Below are positions 1 to 10,457 of a DNA stretch of 64,000 nucleotides, in pieces. A model generated the notes under the pieces. The model searched no databases, was not told where the DNA came from, and saw only the letters and a program-made list of their open reading frames with translations. The DNA is from Rattus norvegicus (lineage: Eukaryota > Chordata > Mammalia > Rodentia > Muridae). How positions within the stretch are numbered: the stretch's first letter is position 1; the number at the start of each line of letters is the position of its first letter. Location of the stretch: contig NC_086020.1 in NCBI RefSeq assembly GCF_036323735.1, positions 87,802,210 through 87,866,209 of the forward strand, read 5' to 3'. The translations under genes and the position numbers were made by a program.

Positions 1-225
1 TAGATAGATATAGATATAGATATAGATATAGATATAGATATAGATATAGATATAGATATAGATATAGATATAGATATAGATATAGATATAGATATAGATA
101 TAGATATAGATATAGATATAGATATAGATATAGATATAGATATAGATAGATATAGATATAGATATAGATATAGATATAGATATAGATATAGATATAGATA
201 TAGATATAGATATAGATATAGATAT
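1..225. repeat. (GATATA)n microsatellite
   Basis: A nearly perfect hexanucleotide array of GATATA units runs from the window edge to about base 225, with rare GATA interruptions near base 143. The array is cut by the window start, so its full length is unknown. Its reverse complement, (TATATC)n, occurs at 35488-35640. Confidence 0.97.
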
Positions 226-261
226 CCACCAAACTAGATAATATTGATGAAGCTAAAAAGT

Positions 262-434
262 GCATGATGACAGGAACTGGAATGTCATGGGGGCAGGATG
301 TGTGGGTAAATAGTGAGGGGAACACCTTTATAGAAGAAGGGAAGGGAGATAGGATAGGGCGCTTTATGTCTGGGAAACAGCGAAGGGGAATAACGTTTGA
401 AATATAAGTAAAATAATATCCACCAAAAAACCCA
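262..434 (+). mobile_element. Old L1 (Lx-like) 3'UTR end
   Basis: The G-rich stretch followed by GGGAATAACGTTTGAAATAT and an A-rich end matches the terminal 3'UTR layout of rodent L1s; compare GGGAATAACACTCGAAATGT near 23230 in L1-C. It is plus strand, decayed and without a coding frame. The family name Lx is inferred from divergence, not from a search. Confidence 0.6.
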
Positions 435-479
435 AACAAAAACAAAACAATACAAGAAATGAAGAACCTGATAGACAGA

Positions 480-720
480 AATAGGGGGATTCTCTTGAAT
501 TAATTGGCATAGAATATATTTTCCAAAACATTCCAGTGATTAGGCAGGCATTAAGGTCAAGAACCACTAAATGGGACCTCATAAAACTAAAAGGTTTTTG
601 AAGACAGAAATAACATCATCAATAGGACAAAGCAGCAGCCTACATAATGTGAAGAGTTTCACCAACTATACATTTGACATGGGTTAATTTCCAAAATATA
701 TAAAGAAATCAAGAAAATTG
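480..720 (+). mobile_element. Decayed L1 ORF2 C-terminal fragment
   Basis: Bases 545-715 follow the order of the L1 ORF2 C-terminal region seen at 21750-21920 in L1-C (TAAATGGGACCTCATAAAACT, then the AGGACAAAGCAGCAGCCTAC block, then TCCAAAATATATAAAGAAATC). Many substitutions and stops are present. It lies just downstream of a 3'UTR end of the same strand, so it is probably a separate old insertion or a rearranged one. Confidence 0.55.
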
Positions 721-2183
721 GACCTTCATTTAATCTTTGCTCAAAAGTCCTTTTACATAAAGGTAGCTATACAGTTTCTTTTACCCACCAATAACACACA
801 TGTTCATATAACAGCTCCTAGTTCATGATGAGTATAATATATATATATATATATATTTCATTATATATGAATTGCTCTTTGTAACATTATTCATGTCACT
901 GAATTTTAAATTAATGATTATGTGAAACTTCTCAGAAACTCAGTCTCTATGTATAGAAAGCCTTGTGAAAGAAAGCATTTTTCACATAGAAAGAAAGCGG
1001 AAGAAGTTCAGGAGAAGAAAAATTCTCCCTCAGTCCTCTCTCCACATTATTCCATGATAGAACTGGAGAAAGCTCATAGGAGAGATCAATGTATGTGAGA
1101 AGACTTATATTGAAGCCATAACTTCAGTCAGATTACCTAACATTGAACCATAGCTCTAGTCATTGTTATTAAGGGACTTTGAAGTTCTTTGTGTCTCTTA
1201 GTTTATGATCTAAGACATACATAGAATGCATACCAATGTAAGGCAGAGTTATAAAGTGCTTTCTTAATGCATTCCACATGGTGTGTATGAGATGGAAAAG
1301 TAATAAGTCATTTTTGAGCCATGTAGATTTGACTCAGATTAGAGTATCTGCATAGAGATGGTAATGAACTTTAGGGACTCAGTGCAGAGTTGACTGACTC
1401 TTTTGCAGAGCTGCTGTGCTGGTTCTCATTCTATAGGAGCAGATGGTAGATAGAAGTTGCTTATTTAATGATGAGTATTGTTCAGAGAGAAACAAAAATA
1501 GATGTATTCTAAGTTTTGCCATCAGAGGCCTATTTCAAATGACCTATACCTAATGATACCTGCTAGTATTATATCATCTCCCCAAATCCTATTGTAAGCT
1601 GCTTCCAAGGATTACAAAACATGACATGAAAATCAAAGTGTAGAATCTATGATTGACATCTTCCTACCATCCAAATTATTAGGAATAAAATTTCTGAAGA
1701 GAAGTTTTATACTTTCATGACTTTATAGTTTTACAGTTTCTAGTTTTATAACTTATGATCTCTCATTAGTCCATTTAATATTAGTCATATGCAAAGGCAG
1801 ATTAATTGCAGTAGGAATGTAATGCAAAAGCACAGAATGACCACAGCAATATTACAGAGAAGAAAATAGATCAGGATTCCACAGTACACACAAAAGGCAT
1901 GCGCCAAACAAGCTCAGTCCTTCCCACTCTGTCCACTTAAAGGTCTCACAGTTATTCTAGTAAATCTACTCCAGGGACCAAGCTATTAAAACTCATGGCA
2001 CACTAGAAAACTTACCCAAACCATTGCATTTGCATTCTCCATCCATAAATTCCTCATTTTTTCTCATCAGTGAAAGGTGAATTCCAAGACAGTAATTTCC
2101 AGATGTTCAGACATGAGAAAGTTATTTTACCAAGATGAAAATTTGCTTACTGTAAGCATATAGGGAAGTTTCAAGAATAAGGA
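721..2183. other. Non-coding, no element recognised
   Basis: About 1.5 kb of AT-rich sequence. A short (TA)n run lies at 834-857. No frame longer than chance, no SINE box and no LTR-like pair was seen on either strand. Confidence 0.6.
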
Positions 2184-2808
2184 GAGAAGAAGTGGGTGGA
2201 GGACATTACAGGGTGAATCGGAACCTGAAACTATGGTCTAATGTCAATATGATGAAATTAAACTGTTAATATAAGAAACAGTATATATTTTTTAAAAGTC
2301 ATTCCTCCATGTGAGTATACTGATGCACACACATATAAAAACACTATAGCATTTATATAAGAATGTAATCTGTGCCCTTCCATGTTATTCCATAAGATCT
2401 TTTTAAGAACATGAAATGTCAACAGTGGAAATGTTGGCAAAGTATATCCAGCAAGATAAAGCAAGACCTTTTTATGAGAATATGAATACAAACAATAAGT
2501 TTTGACTGTTATCACCAAATGGTTATTTCCAATTATCAACTTGATTTTAATAAAAAAAATACTCCTTAGAAATAAGTAAACTACACATCTGGCTATGACT
2601 GTGTCTCATGAAGTCATAAATCATGTTGGAGAGCAAGAGGGAGCTAAGAAAGGATTTTTTTTCCTTTTAAAGAGAGGAACATTAAAATTCATCAGATAAA
2701 TGCAAAGGAGTAGTTACTTCTATCTGATTTGATGTACATTTATTCTTTCTCCAATTATTAACAAGAAGCCTAACAGCTTGCTGTAGTTGAAATGAAGAAA
2801 CATTATTG
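2184..2808 (+). repeat. Tandem duplication, copy 1 (about 0.6 kb)
   Basis: Two blocks here recur in the same order further on. Block A (2184-2280, starting GAGAAGAAGTGGGTGGAGG) returns at 2809-2906. Block B (about 2305-2740, containing GATGCACACACATATAAAAAC) returns at 13305-13718. Since block A' ends where the L1-A 3' end begins and block B' starts where L1-A stops, the simplest reading is a tandem duplication whose second copy was interrupted by L1-A. Confidence 0.75.
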
Positions 2809-2907
2809 GAGAAGAAGTGGGTGGAGGACATTACAGGGTGAAACTGAACCTGAAACTATGGTCTAATATCAATATTATGGTATTAAACTCTTAATTTAAG
2901 ACACAAT
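2809..2907 (+). repeat. Tandem duplication, copy 2, left part
   Basis: This is a diverged copy of 2184-2280; both share GGGTGGAGGACATTACAGGG and CTGAAACTATGGTCTAAT. It runs directly into the 3' end of L1-A. The rest of the copy resumes at about 13298. Confidence 0.75.
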
Positions 2908-2909
2908 AA

Positions 2910-3765
2910 ATATTTTTCATCTTTATTAACTTGGGTATTTCTTATTTACATTTCGATTGTTATTCCATTTACCGGTTTCCTGGCCACCATCCGCCTAACC
3001 CTTCTGCCTCCCCTTCTCTATGGGTGTTCCCCTCCCCATCTTCTCCCCATTACCACCCTCCCCCCAACAATCACATTCACTGGGGGTTCAGTCTTGGCAG
3101 GACCAAGGGCTTCCCCCTTACATTGATGCTCTTACTGGCTATTCATTGCTACCTATGAGGTTAGAGTCCAAGGTCAGTCCATGTATAGTCTTTGGGTAGT
3201 TGTTTAGTCGCTGGAAGCTCTGGTTGGTTGGCATTGTTGTTCATATGGGTTCTCAAGCCCCTTCAAGCTTTCAGTCCTTTCTAAGATTCCTTCAATGGGG
3301 GTCCCGTTCTCAGTTCAGTAGTTTAATGATGGCATTTGCCTAGGTATTTGCTGTATTCTTGTTTTGTCTCAGGAGAGATATACATCCCACTCCTCTCGGC
3401 CTGCACTTCCTGGCTTCATCCATCTTATCTAGTTTGGTGTCTGTATATGTATGGGTCACATGTGGGGCAGGCTCTTAATGGGCGTTCCTTCAGTCTCCTT
3501 TTACTTCAGTTCTAAAGTTTGCCTCCCTGTACCCTCCCAAGGGTATTCTTGTTCCCTTTTTAAGGAAGGAGTGAAGAATTCACAATTCTGTCATCCTTCT
3601 TGAGTTTCATGTGTTTTGTGAATCTAGGGTAATTCGAGCATTTGGGCTAATAGCCACTTATCAATGAATGCATACCATGTGTATTTTTCTGGGATTGGGT
3701 TACCTCACTCAGGATGATATTTTCCAGTTCCATCCATTTCCTTGTGAATTTAATAAAGTCATTGG
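2910..3765 (-). mobile_element. L1-A, 3' part (3'UTR and ORF2 end)
   Basis: Reading the minus strand, this is the end of L1 ORF2, the 3'UTR with its G-rich block, and the terminal AAATGTAAATAAGAAATAC motif. It stops abruptly at 3765 where L1-B begins; the matching ORF2 sequence continues at 10468 on the far side of L1-B. No long A-tail and no target duplication was seen at the 2910 end. Confidence 0.9.
3756..3765. repeat. Target-site duplication of L1-B, left copy
   Basis: AAAGTCATTG at 3756-3765 is repeated at 10458-10467, exactly bracketing L1-B. The bases belong to the end of ORF2 of the host element L1-A. Confidence 0.9.
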
Positions 3766-4502
3766 TTTTTTTTTTGTTTGTTTGTTTGTTTTTTATTAAC
3801 TTGAGTATTTCTCATTTACATTTCGAATGTTATTCTTTTCCCGGTTTCCTGGCAAACATAACCCTAATCCTCCCCTCCCCTTCTTGGGTGTTCCCCTCCA
3901 CACTCCCCCATTACCGCCCTCCCCCCAACAATCACGTTCACTGGGGGTTCAGTCTTAGCAGGACCCAGGGTTTCCCCATACACTGGTGATCTTACTAGAA
4001 TATTCAATGCTACCTATGAGGTCAGAGTCCAGAGTCAGTCCATGTATAGTCTTTAGGTAGTGGTTTAGTCCCTGGAATCTCTAGTTGCTTGGCATTGTTG
4101 TTCATAAGGGGTCACGAGCACCTGCAAGCTCTTCCAGTTCTTTCTCTGATTCCTTCAACGGGGGTCCCGTTCTCAGTTCAGTGGTTTACTGCTGGCATTC
4201 GCCTCTGTATTTGCTGTATTCTGGCTGTGTCTCTCAGGAGAGATCTACATCCGGCTCCTGTAGGTCTGCACTTCTTTTTTTCATCCATCTTGTCTAATTG
4301 GGTGGCTATATGTGTATGGGCCACATGTGGGGCAGGCTCTGAATGTGTGTTCCTTCTGTCTCTGTTTTAATCTTTGCCTCTCTATTCCCTGCCAAGGGTA
4401 TTATTGTTCCCCCTTTTAAAGGAGGAGTGAGGCATTCACATTTTGATCATCCGTCTTGAGTTTCATGTGTTCTAGGCATCTAGGGTAATTCAAGCATTTG
4501 GG

Positions 4503-7500
4503 CTAATAGCCACTTATCAATGAGTACATACCATGTGTGTTTTTTGGTGATTGGGTTACTTCACTCAGGATGTTATTTTCCAGTTCCAACCATTTGTTTA
4601 TGAATTTCATAAAGGTATTGTTTTTGATAGCTGAGTAATATTCCATTGTGTAGATGTACCACATTTTCTGTATCCATTCCTCTGTTGAAGGGCATCTGGG
4701 TTCTTTCCAGCTTATGGCTATTATAAATAAGGCTGCTATGAACATAGTGGAAAGAGTGTCTTTTTTATATGTTAGGGCATCTTTTGGGTAAATACCCAAA
4801 GTAGGTATAGCTGGATCCTCACAGAGTTCAATGTCCAATTTTCTGAGGAACCTCCAGACTGATTTCCAGAATGGTTTTACCAGTCTGCAATCCCACCAAC
4901 AATGGAGGAGTGTTCCTCTTTCTCCACATCCTGGCCAGCATTTGCTGTCACCTGAGTTTTGGTCTTAGCCATTCTCACTGGTGTGAGGTGAAATCTCAGG
5001 GTTGTTTTGATTTGGATTTCCCTTATTACTAAAGATGTTGAACATTTCTTTAGGTGTTTCTCAGCCATTCAACATTCCTCAACTGTGAATTCTTTGTTTA
5101 GCTCTGAACCCCATTTTTAATAGAGTTATTTGTCTCTCTGTGTTCTAACATCTTGAGTTCTTTGTATATTTTGGATATAAGGCCTCTATCTGTTGTAGGA
5201 TTGGTAAAGATCTTTTCCCAATCTGTTGGTTGCCATTTTGTCCTAACCACAGTGTCCTTTGCCTTACAGAAGCTTTGCAGTTTTATGAGATCCCATTTGT
5301 CGATTCCTGATCTTAGAGCATAATCCATTGGTGTTTTGTTCAGGAAATTTTTTCCAGTGCCCATGTGTTCGAGATGCTGCCGTAGTTTTTCTTCTATTAG
5401 TTTTTATCTGGTTTGATGTGGAGGTCCTTGATCCACTTGGACTTAAGCTTAGTACAGGGTGATAAGCATGGATCGATCTGCATTCTTCTACATGTTGAGT
5501 TCCAGTTAAACCAGCACCAATTGCTGTAACCAGCACCAATTGCTGAAAATGCTATCTTTTTTCCATTTGATGGCTTTGGCTCCTTTGTCAAAAATCAGGT
5601 GCCCATAGGTGTGTGGGTTCATTTCTGGGTATTCATTTCTGTTCTATTGGTCTGTCTGTCTGTCTCTGTAGCAATACCATGCAGTTTTTATCACTATTGC
5701 TCTGTAATACTGCTTGATTTCAGGGATAGTGATTCCCCCTGAAGTCCTTTTATTGTTGAGGATAGTTTTAGCTATCCTGGGATTTTTGTTATTCCAGATG
5801 AATTTGCAAATTGTACTGTCTAACTCTTTGAAGATATGGATTGGTATTTTGATGGGGATTGCATTGAATCTGTAGATCGCTTTTGGTAAAATGGCCATTT
5901 TTACTATATTAATCCTGCCAATCCATGAGCATGGGAGATCTTTCCATCTTCTGAGGTCTTCTTCAATTTCTTTCTTCAGAGTCTTGAAGTTCTTATTGTA
6001 CAGATCTTTTACTTGCTTGGTTAATGTCACTTGAGGTACTTTATATGGTTTGGGTCTATTATGAAGGTTGTCGTTTCCCTAATTTCTTTCTCGGCTTGTT
6101 TCTCTTTTGTGTAGAGGAAGGCTACTGATTTATTTGAGTTAATTTTATACACAGCCACTTTGCTGAAGGTGTTTATCAGGTTTAGTAGTTCTCTGATGGA
6201 ACTTTTGGGATCACTTAAATATACTATCATATCATCTGCAAATAGTGATATTTTGAATTCTTCTTTTCAAATCTGTATCCCCTTGATTTCCTTTTGTTTT
6301 CTGATTGCTCTGGCTAGACCTTCAAGAACTATATTGAAGAAGTAGAGAGAGAGTGGGCAGTCTTGTCTAGTCCCTGATTTTCATGAGATTGCTTCAAGTT
6401 TCTCTCCATTTAGTTTAATGTTAGAAACTGGTTTGCTGTATATGGTTTTTACTATGTTTAGGTGTGGGCCTTGAATTCCTATTCTTTCTAGGACTTTTAC
6501 CGTGAAGGGGTGTTGAATTTTGTCAAATGCTTTCTCAGTATCTAATGAAATGATCATGTGGTTTTGTCCTTTCAGTTTGTTTATATAATGGATCACGTTG
6601 ATGGTTTTCTGTATATTAAACCATTCCAGCATGCCTGGGATGAAGCCTATTTGATCATGTTGGATGATTGTTTTGATGTGCTCTTGGATTCGGTTTGCCA
6701 GAATTTTACTGAGTATTTTTGCATCGATATTCATAAGGGAAATTGGTTTGAAGTTCTCTTTCTTTGTTGGTTTTTTTGTGTGGTTTAGGTATAAGAGTAA
6801 TTGTGGCTTCATAGAAGGAATTCAGTAGTGCTCCATCTGTTTCAATTTTGTGGAATAGTTTGGATAGTATTGGTATGAGGTCGTCTAGGAAAGTCTGATA
6901 GAATTCTGCACTAAACCTGTCTGGACCTGGGCTCTTTTTGGTTGGGAGACCTTTAATGACTGCTTCTATTTCGTTAGGAGTTATGGGGTTTTTTAAGTGG
7001 TTTCTCTGTTCCTGATTTAACTTCGGTACCTGGTATCTGTCTAGGAAATTGTCCATTTCCTGCAGATTTTCAAGTTTTGTTGAATATAGGCTTTTATAGT
7101 AAGATCTGATGATTTTTTGAATTTCCTCTGAATCTGTAGTTATGTCTCCCTTTTCATTACTGATTTTGTTAATTTGGACATACTCTATGTGTCCTCTCGT
7201 TAGTCTGGCTAAGGGTTTATCTATCTTGTTGATTATCTCAGAGAACCAACTTTTGGTTCTGTTGATTCTTTCTATGGTACTTTTTGTTTCTACTTGGCTG
7301 ATTTCAGCTCTGAGTTTATTTATTTCCTGCCTTCTACTCCTCCTGTGTGTATTTGCTTCTTTTTATTCTAGAGCTTTTAGGTGTGCTATCAAGCTGCTAA
7401 CATATGCTCTCTCCTGTTTCTTTCTGCAGGCACACAGAGCTATGTGTTTTCCTCTTAGCACAGCTTTCATTGTGTCCCATAAGTTTGGGTATGTTGTACC

Positions 7501-8343
7501 TTCATTTTCATTAAATTCTAATAAGTCTTTAATTTCTTTCTTTATTTCTTCCTTGACCAGGTTATCGTTGAGTAGAGCATTGTTCAACTTCCACGTATAT
7601 GTGGGCGTTCTTCCCTTATGTTTATTGAAGACCAGCATTAGGCCGTGGTGGTCTGATAGCACGCATGGTATTATTTCTATCTTTCTGTACCTGTTGAGGC
7701 CCATTTTTTGACCAATTATATGGTCAATTTTGGAGAAATTACCATGAGGAGTTGAGAAGAATGTATATCCTCTTGCTTTAGGATAGAATGTTCTATAAAT
7801 ATCTGTTAAGTCCATTTGGTTCTTGACTTCTCTTAGTCTGAGTATGTCTCTGTTTAATTTCTCTTTCCATGATCTGTCCATTGATGAGAGTGGGGTGTTG
7901 AAATCTACTACTATTATTGTGTGAGGTGCAATGTGTGTTTTGAGCTTTAGTAAGGTTTCTTTTATGTATGTAGGTGCGCTTGTATTTGGGGCATAGATAT
8001 TTAGGATTGAGAGTTCATCTTGGTGGATTTTTCCTTTGATGAATATGAAGTGCCCTTCCTTATCTTTTTTGTTGACTTTTAGTTGAAAATTTATTTTATT
8101 TGATATTAGAATGGCTACTCCTGCTTGCTTCTTCCGGCCATTTGCTTGGAAATTTGATTTCCAGGCTTTCACTCTGAGGCAGTGTCTTTCTTTGTCTCTG
8201 AGGTGTGTTTCCTGTAGGCAGCAGAATGCAGGGTCCTCATTGCATATCCAGTTTGTTAATCTATGCCTTTTTATTGGGGAGTTGAGGCCATTGATGTTGA
8301 AAGATATTAAGGAATAGTGATTATTGCTTCCTGTTATATTCAT
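4503..8343 (-). pseudogene. L1-B ORF2 (endonuclease/reverse transcriptase), broken
   Basis: The frame starts at the ATG whose complement is at 8341-8343 and ends at 4503. The first ~327 codons (to 7363) are open and contain the apurinic-endonuclease motifs (the N-x-N-G-L-N-S start, QETH, DFNTPLS, SDHHGL). After that the reading frame jumps repeatedly: usable pieces lie at 7056-6706, 6812-6381, 6230-6027, 6030-5644, 5591-5397, 5539-5264, 5364-5098, 5068-4877 and 4838-4503. The reverse transcriptase catalytic box F-A-D-D is intact near 6230-6245. ORF2p nicks target DNA and copies its own RNA; this copy is dead through several frameshifts and stops. Confidence 0.92.
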
Positions 8344-8402
8344 ATTTAGATGTGAGGTTATGTTTGTATGCTTTTCTTCTCTTTGCTTTGTTGCCAAGAC
8401 GA

Positions 8403-9545
8403 TTAGTTTTTTGCTTCTTCTAGGGTATAGCTTGCCTCCTTATGTTGGGCTTTACCATTTATTATCCTTTGTAGTGCTGGATTTGTAGAAAGATATTGTG
8501 TAAATTTGGTTTTGTCATGGAATATCTTGTTTTCTCCATCTATGTTAATTGAGAGTTTTGCAGGATACAGTAACCTGGGCTGGCATTTGTGTTCTCTTAG
8601 GGTTTGTGTGACATCAGTCCAGGATCTTCTTGCTTTCATAGTCTCTGGCGAAAAGTCTGGTGTGATTCTGATAGGTCTGCCTTTATATGTTACTTGACCT
8701 TTTTCCCTTACTGCTTTTAATATTCTTTCCTTATTTTGTGTGTTTGGTGTTTTGACTATTATGTGTTGGGAGGAGTTTCTCTTCTCGTTCAATCTATTTG
8801 GTGTTCTGCAGGCTTGTTTTATGCTTATGGGTATCTCTTTTTTTAGGTTAGGGAAGTTTTCTTCTATGATTTTGTTGAAGATATTCACTGATCCCTTGAG
8901 CTGGGACTCTTCACTCACTTCTATACCCATTATCCTTAGGATTGATCTTCTCATTGAGTCCTGTATTTCCTGTATGTTTTGGACCAGTAGCTTTTTCCGC
9001 TTTACATTATCTTTGACAGTTGAGTCGATGATTTCTATGGAATCTTCTGCTCCTGAGATTCTCTCTTCTATCTCTTGTATTCTGTTGGTGAAGCTTGTAT
9101 CTACGGCTCCTTGTCTCTTCCTTTGGTTTTCTATATCCAAGGTTGTTTCCATGTGTTCATTCTTGATTGCTTCTATTTCCATTTCTAATTCCTTCAATTG
9201 TTTGATTGTGTTTTTCTGGAATTCTTTCAGGGATTTTTTTGATTCCTCTCTATAGGCTTCTACTTGTTTATTTGTGTTTTCCTGGAATTCTTTCAGGGAT
9301 TTTTGTGATTCCTCTCTGTAGGCTTCTACTTGTTTATTTATGTTTTCCTGTGTTTCTCTAATGGAGTTCTTCATGTGTTTCATGAAGTCCTCCAGCATCA
9401 TGATCAGATATGATTTTGAAACTAGATCTTGCTTTTCTGGTGTGTTTGGATATTCCGTGTTTGCTTTTGTGGGAGAATTGGGCTCCGATGATGCCCTCTA
9501 GTCTTGATTTCTGTTGCTTGGGTTCCTCTGTTTGCCTCTTGTCAT
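8403..9545 (-). pseudogene. L1-B ORF1 (RNA-binding protein), one early stop
   Basis: ORF1p is the trimeric nucleic-acid chaperone of L1 particles: coiled coil, RRM and C-terminal domain. The start ATG is at 9545-9543 (complement). Codon 16 is TAG (9498-9500); beyond it the same frame stays open to 8403, with an internal Met at 9401 opening 332 codons. The coiled-coil part holds two tandem 66-bp units (9230-9361) encoding N-K-Q-V-E-A-Y-R-E-E-S type repeats, against one unit in L1-C and L1-D. The RRM region and the C-terminal stretch (R-P-I-R-I-T-P-D-F-S) are recognisable. The protein from the internal Met would lack only the N-terminal tail. Confidence 0.9.
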
Positions 9546-10457
9546 CAGATTATCTCTAGTGTTACTTTGTTTTGCTATTTCTGACAGTGGCTAGACTGTC
9601 CTATAAGCCTGTGTGTCAGGAGTGCTGTAGATCTGTTTTCCTGTTTTCTTTCAGCCAGTTATGGGTACAGAGTGTTCTGCTTTCGGCCGTGTAGCTTTTC
9701 CTATCTACAGGTCTTCAGCTGTTCCTGTGGGGCTGTGTCTTGAGTTCACCAGGCAGGTCTCTTCGAGCTGGAAGGTTTGTCTTACCTGTGGTCCTGAGGC
9801 TCAGGTTTGCTAGTGGGGTGTTGCTTATGAGCTCTCCTCGGCGGCAGTAAACAGGAAGATCTGCCCTGACCCTTCCGGGAGCTTCTGTGCACCATGGTTC
9901 ATGATGGTGTTTGGTGTTTTCCTCTGGAGTCAGAGATGTGGGCAGAGTGTAGTCTCCTCTGGTTTCCCAGGCGTGTCTGCCTCTCTTAATGTTTAGCTCT
10001 CCCTCCCATGGGATTTGGGTGCAGAGAACTGTTTATCCGGTCTGTCCTTTCAGGTTCCGGCAGTGTCTCAGATGCAGCGGATTTCCTGCTCCTGTGCCCT
10101 TATCCAAGGGAACCCAGAGGGCGTATACAGTCTCCCCTTGGGCCAGGGATGTGGGCAGGGGTGGGCAGTGTTGGTGGTCTCTTCTGCTCTCCAGTCTAAG
10201 GTGTGTGTCTCAGTGGTGAGCTCTCTCTCCCACGGGGTTGGGAGGGGTGAGCTGGTGGCAGGGAGCACAAGATTGGGACTCCCATAAAAACCGAAAGTGT
10301 CCAGTTCCAGAGGAACCTTGCCTCTGTGTGTCTGGAGGCCACCAGTAAGGTGGCCTGCAGCAGAAAAGTTGGTCCTACCTGTGGTCCCGAGGCTCAAGTC
10401 TGCTCGTGGGGTGTTGCCTATGAGCTCTCAGCGGTGGCAGCAACCAGGTAGATCCAA
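9546..10457 (-). promoter_or_regulatory. L1-B 5'UTR (about 1.4 monomer units)
   Basis: The GC-rich sequence corresponds to the 5'UTR of L1-C in the other orientation; shared blocks include TTTGGGTGCAGAGAACTGTT near 10015 and the TCTTTCAGCCAGTTATG tether near 9650. Homology to the monomer start recurs near 10290-10457. In rat L1 this region carries the internal Pol II promoter; activity here is inferred only from structure. Confidence 0.8.

Larger units (their letters stand above)
3766..10457 (-). mobile_element. L1-B, full-length LINE-1 inserted inside L1-A
   Basis: A minus-strand, about 6.7 kb L1 with all parts in order: 5'UTR (10457-9546), ORF1 (9545-8403), ORF2 (8343-4503), 3'UTR (4502-3797) and an A-tail read as poly(T) plus (TTTG)n at 3766-3796. 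The 10-bp target duplication AAAGTCATTG flanks it, and the sequence on both sides is one continuous older L1. The 5'UTR ends within a monomer-type GC-rich unit. Both ORFs carry stops or frameshifts, so the copy cannot produce its own machinery, although the promoter region is present. Confidence 0.93.

Noticed and set aside
7142..7711. 189-codon plus-strand frame opposite L1-B ORF2, with counterparts at 19369-19938 and 30221-30859
   Set aside because: It lies antisense to the same ORF2 region in three L1 copies and is a shadow of ORF2 codon use; no known domain.
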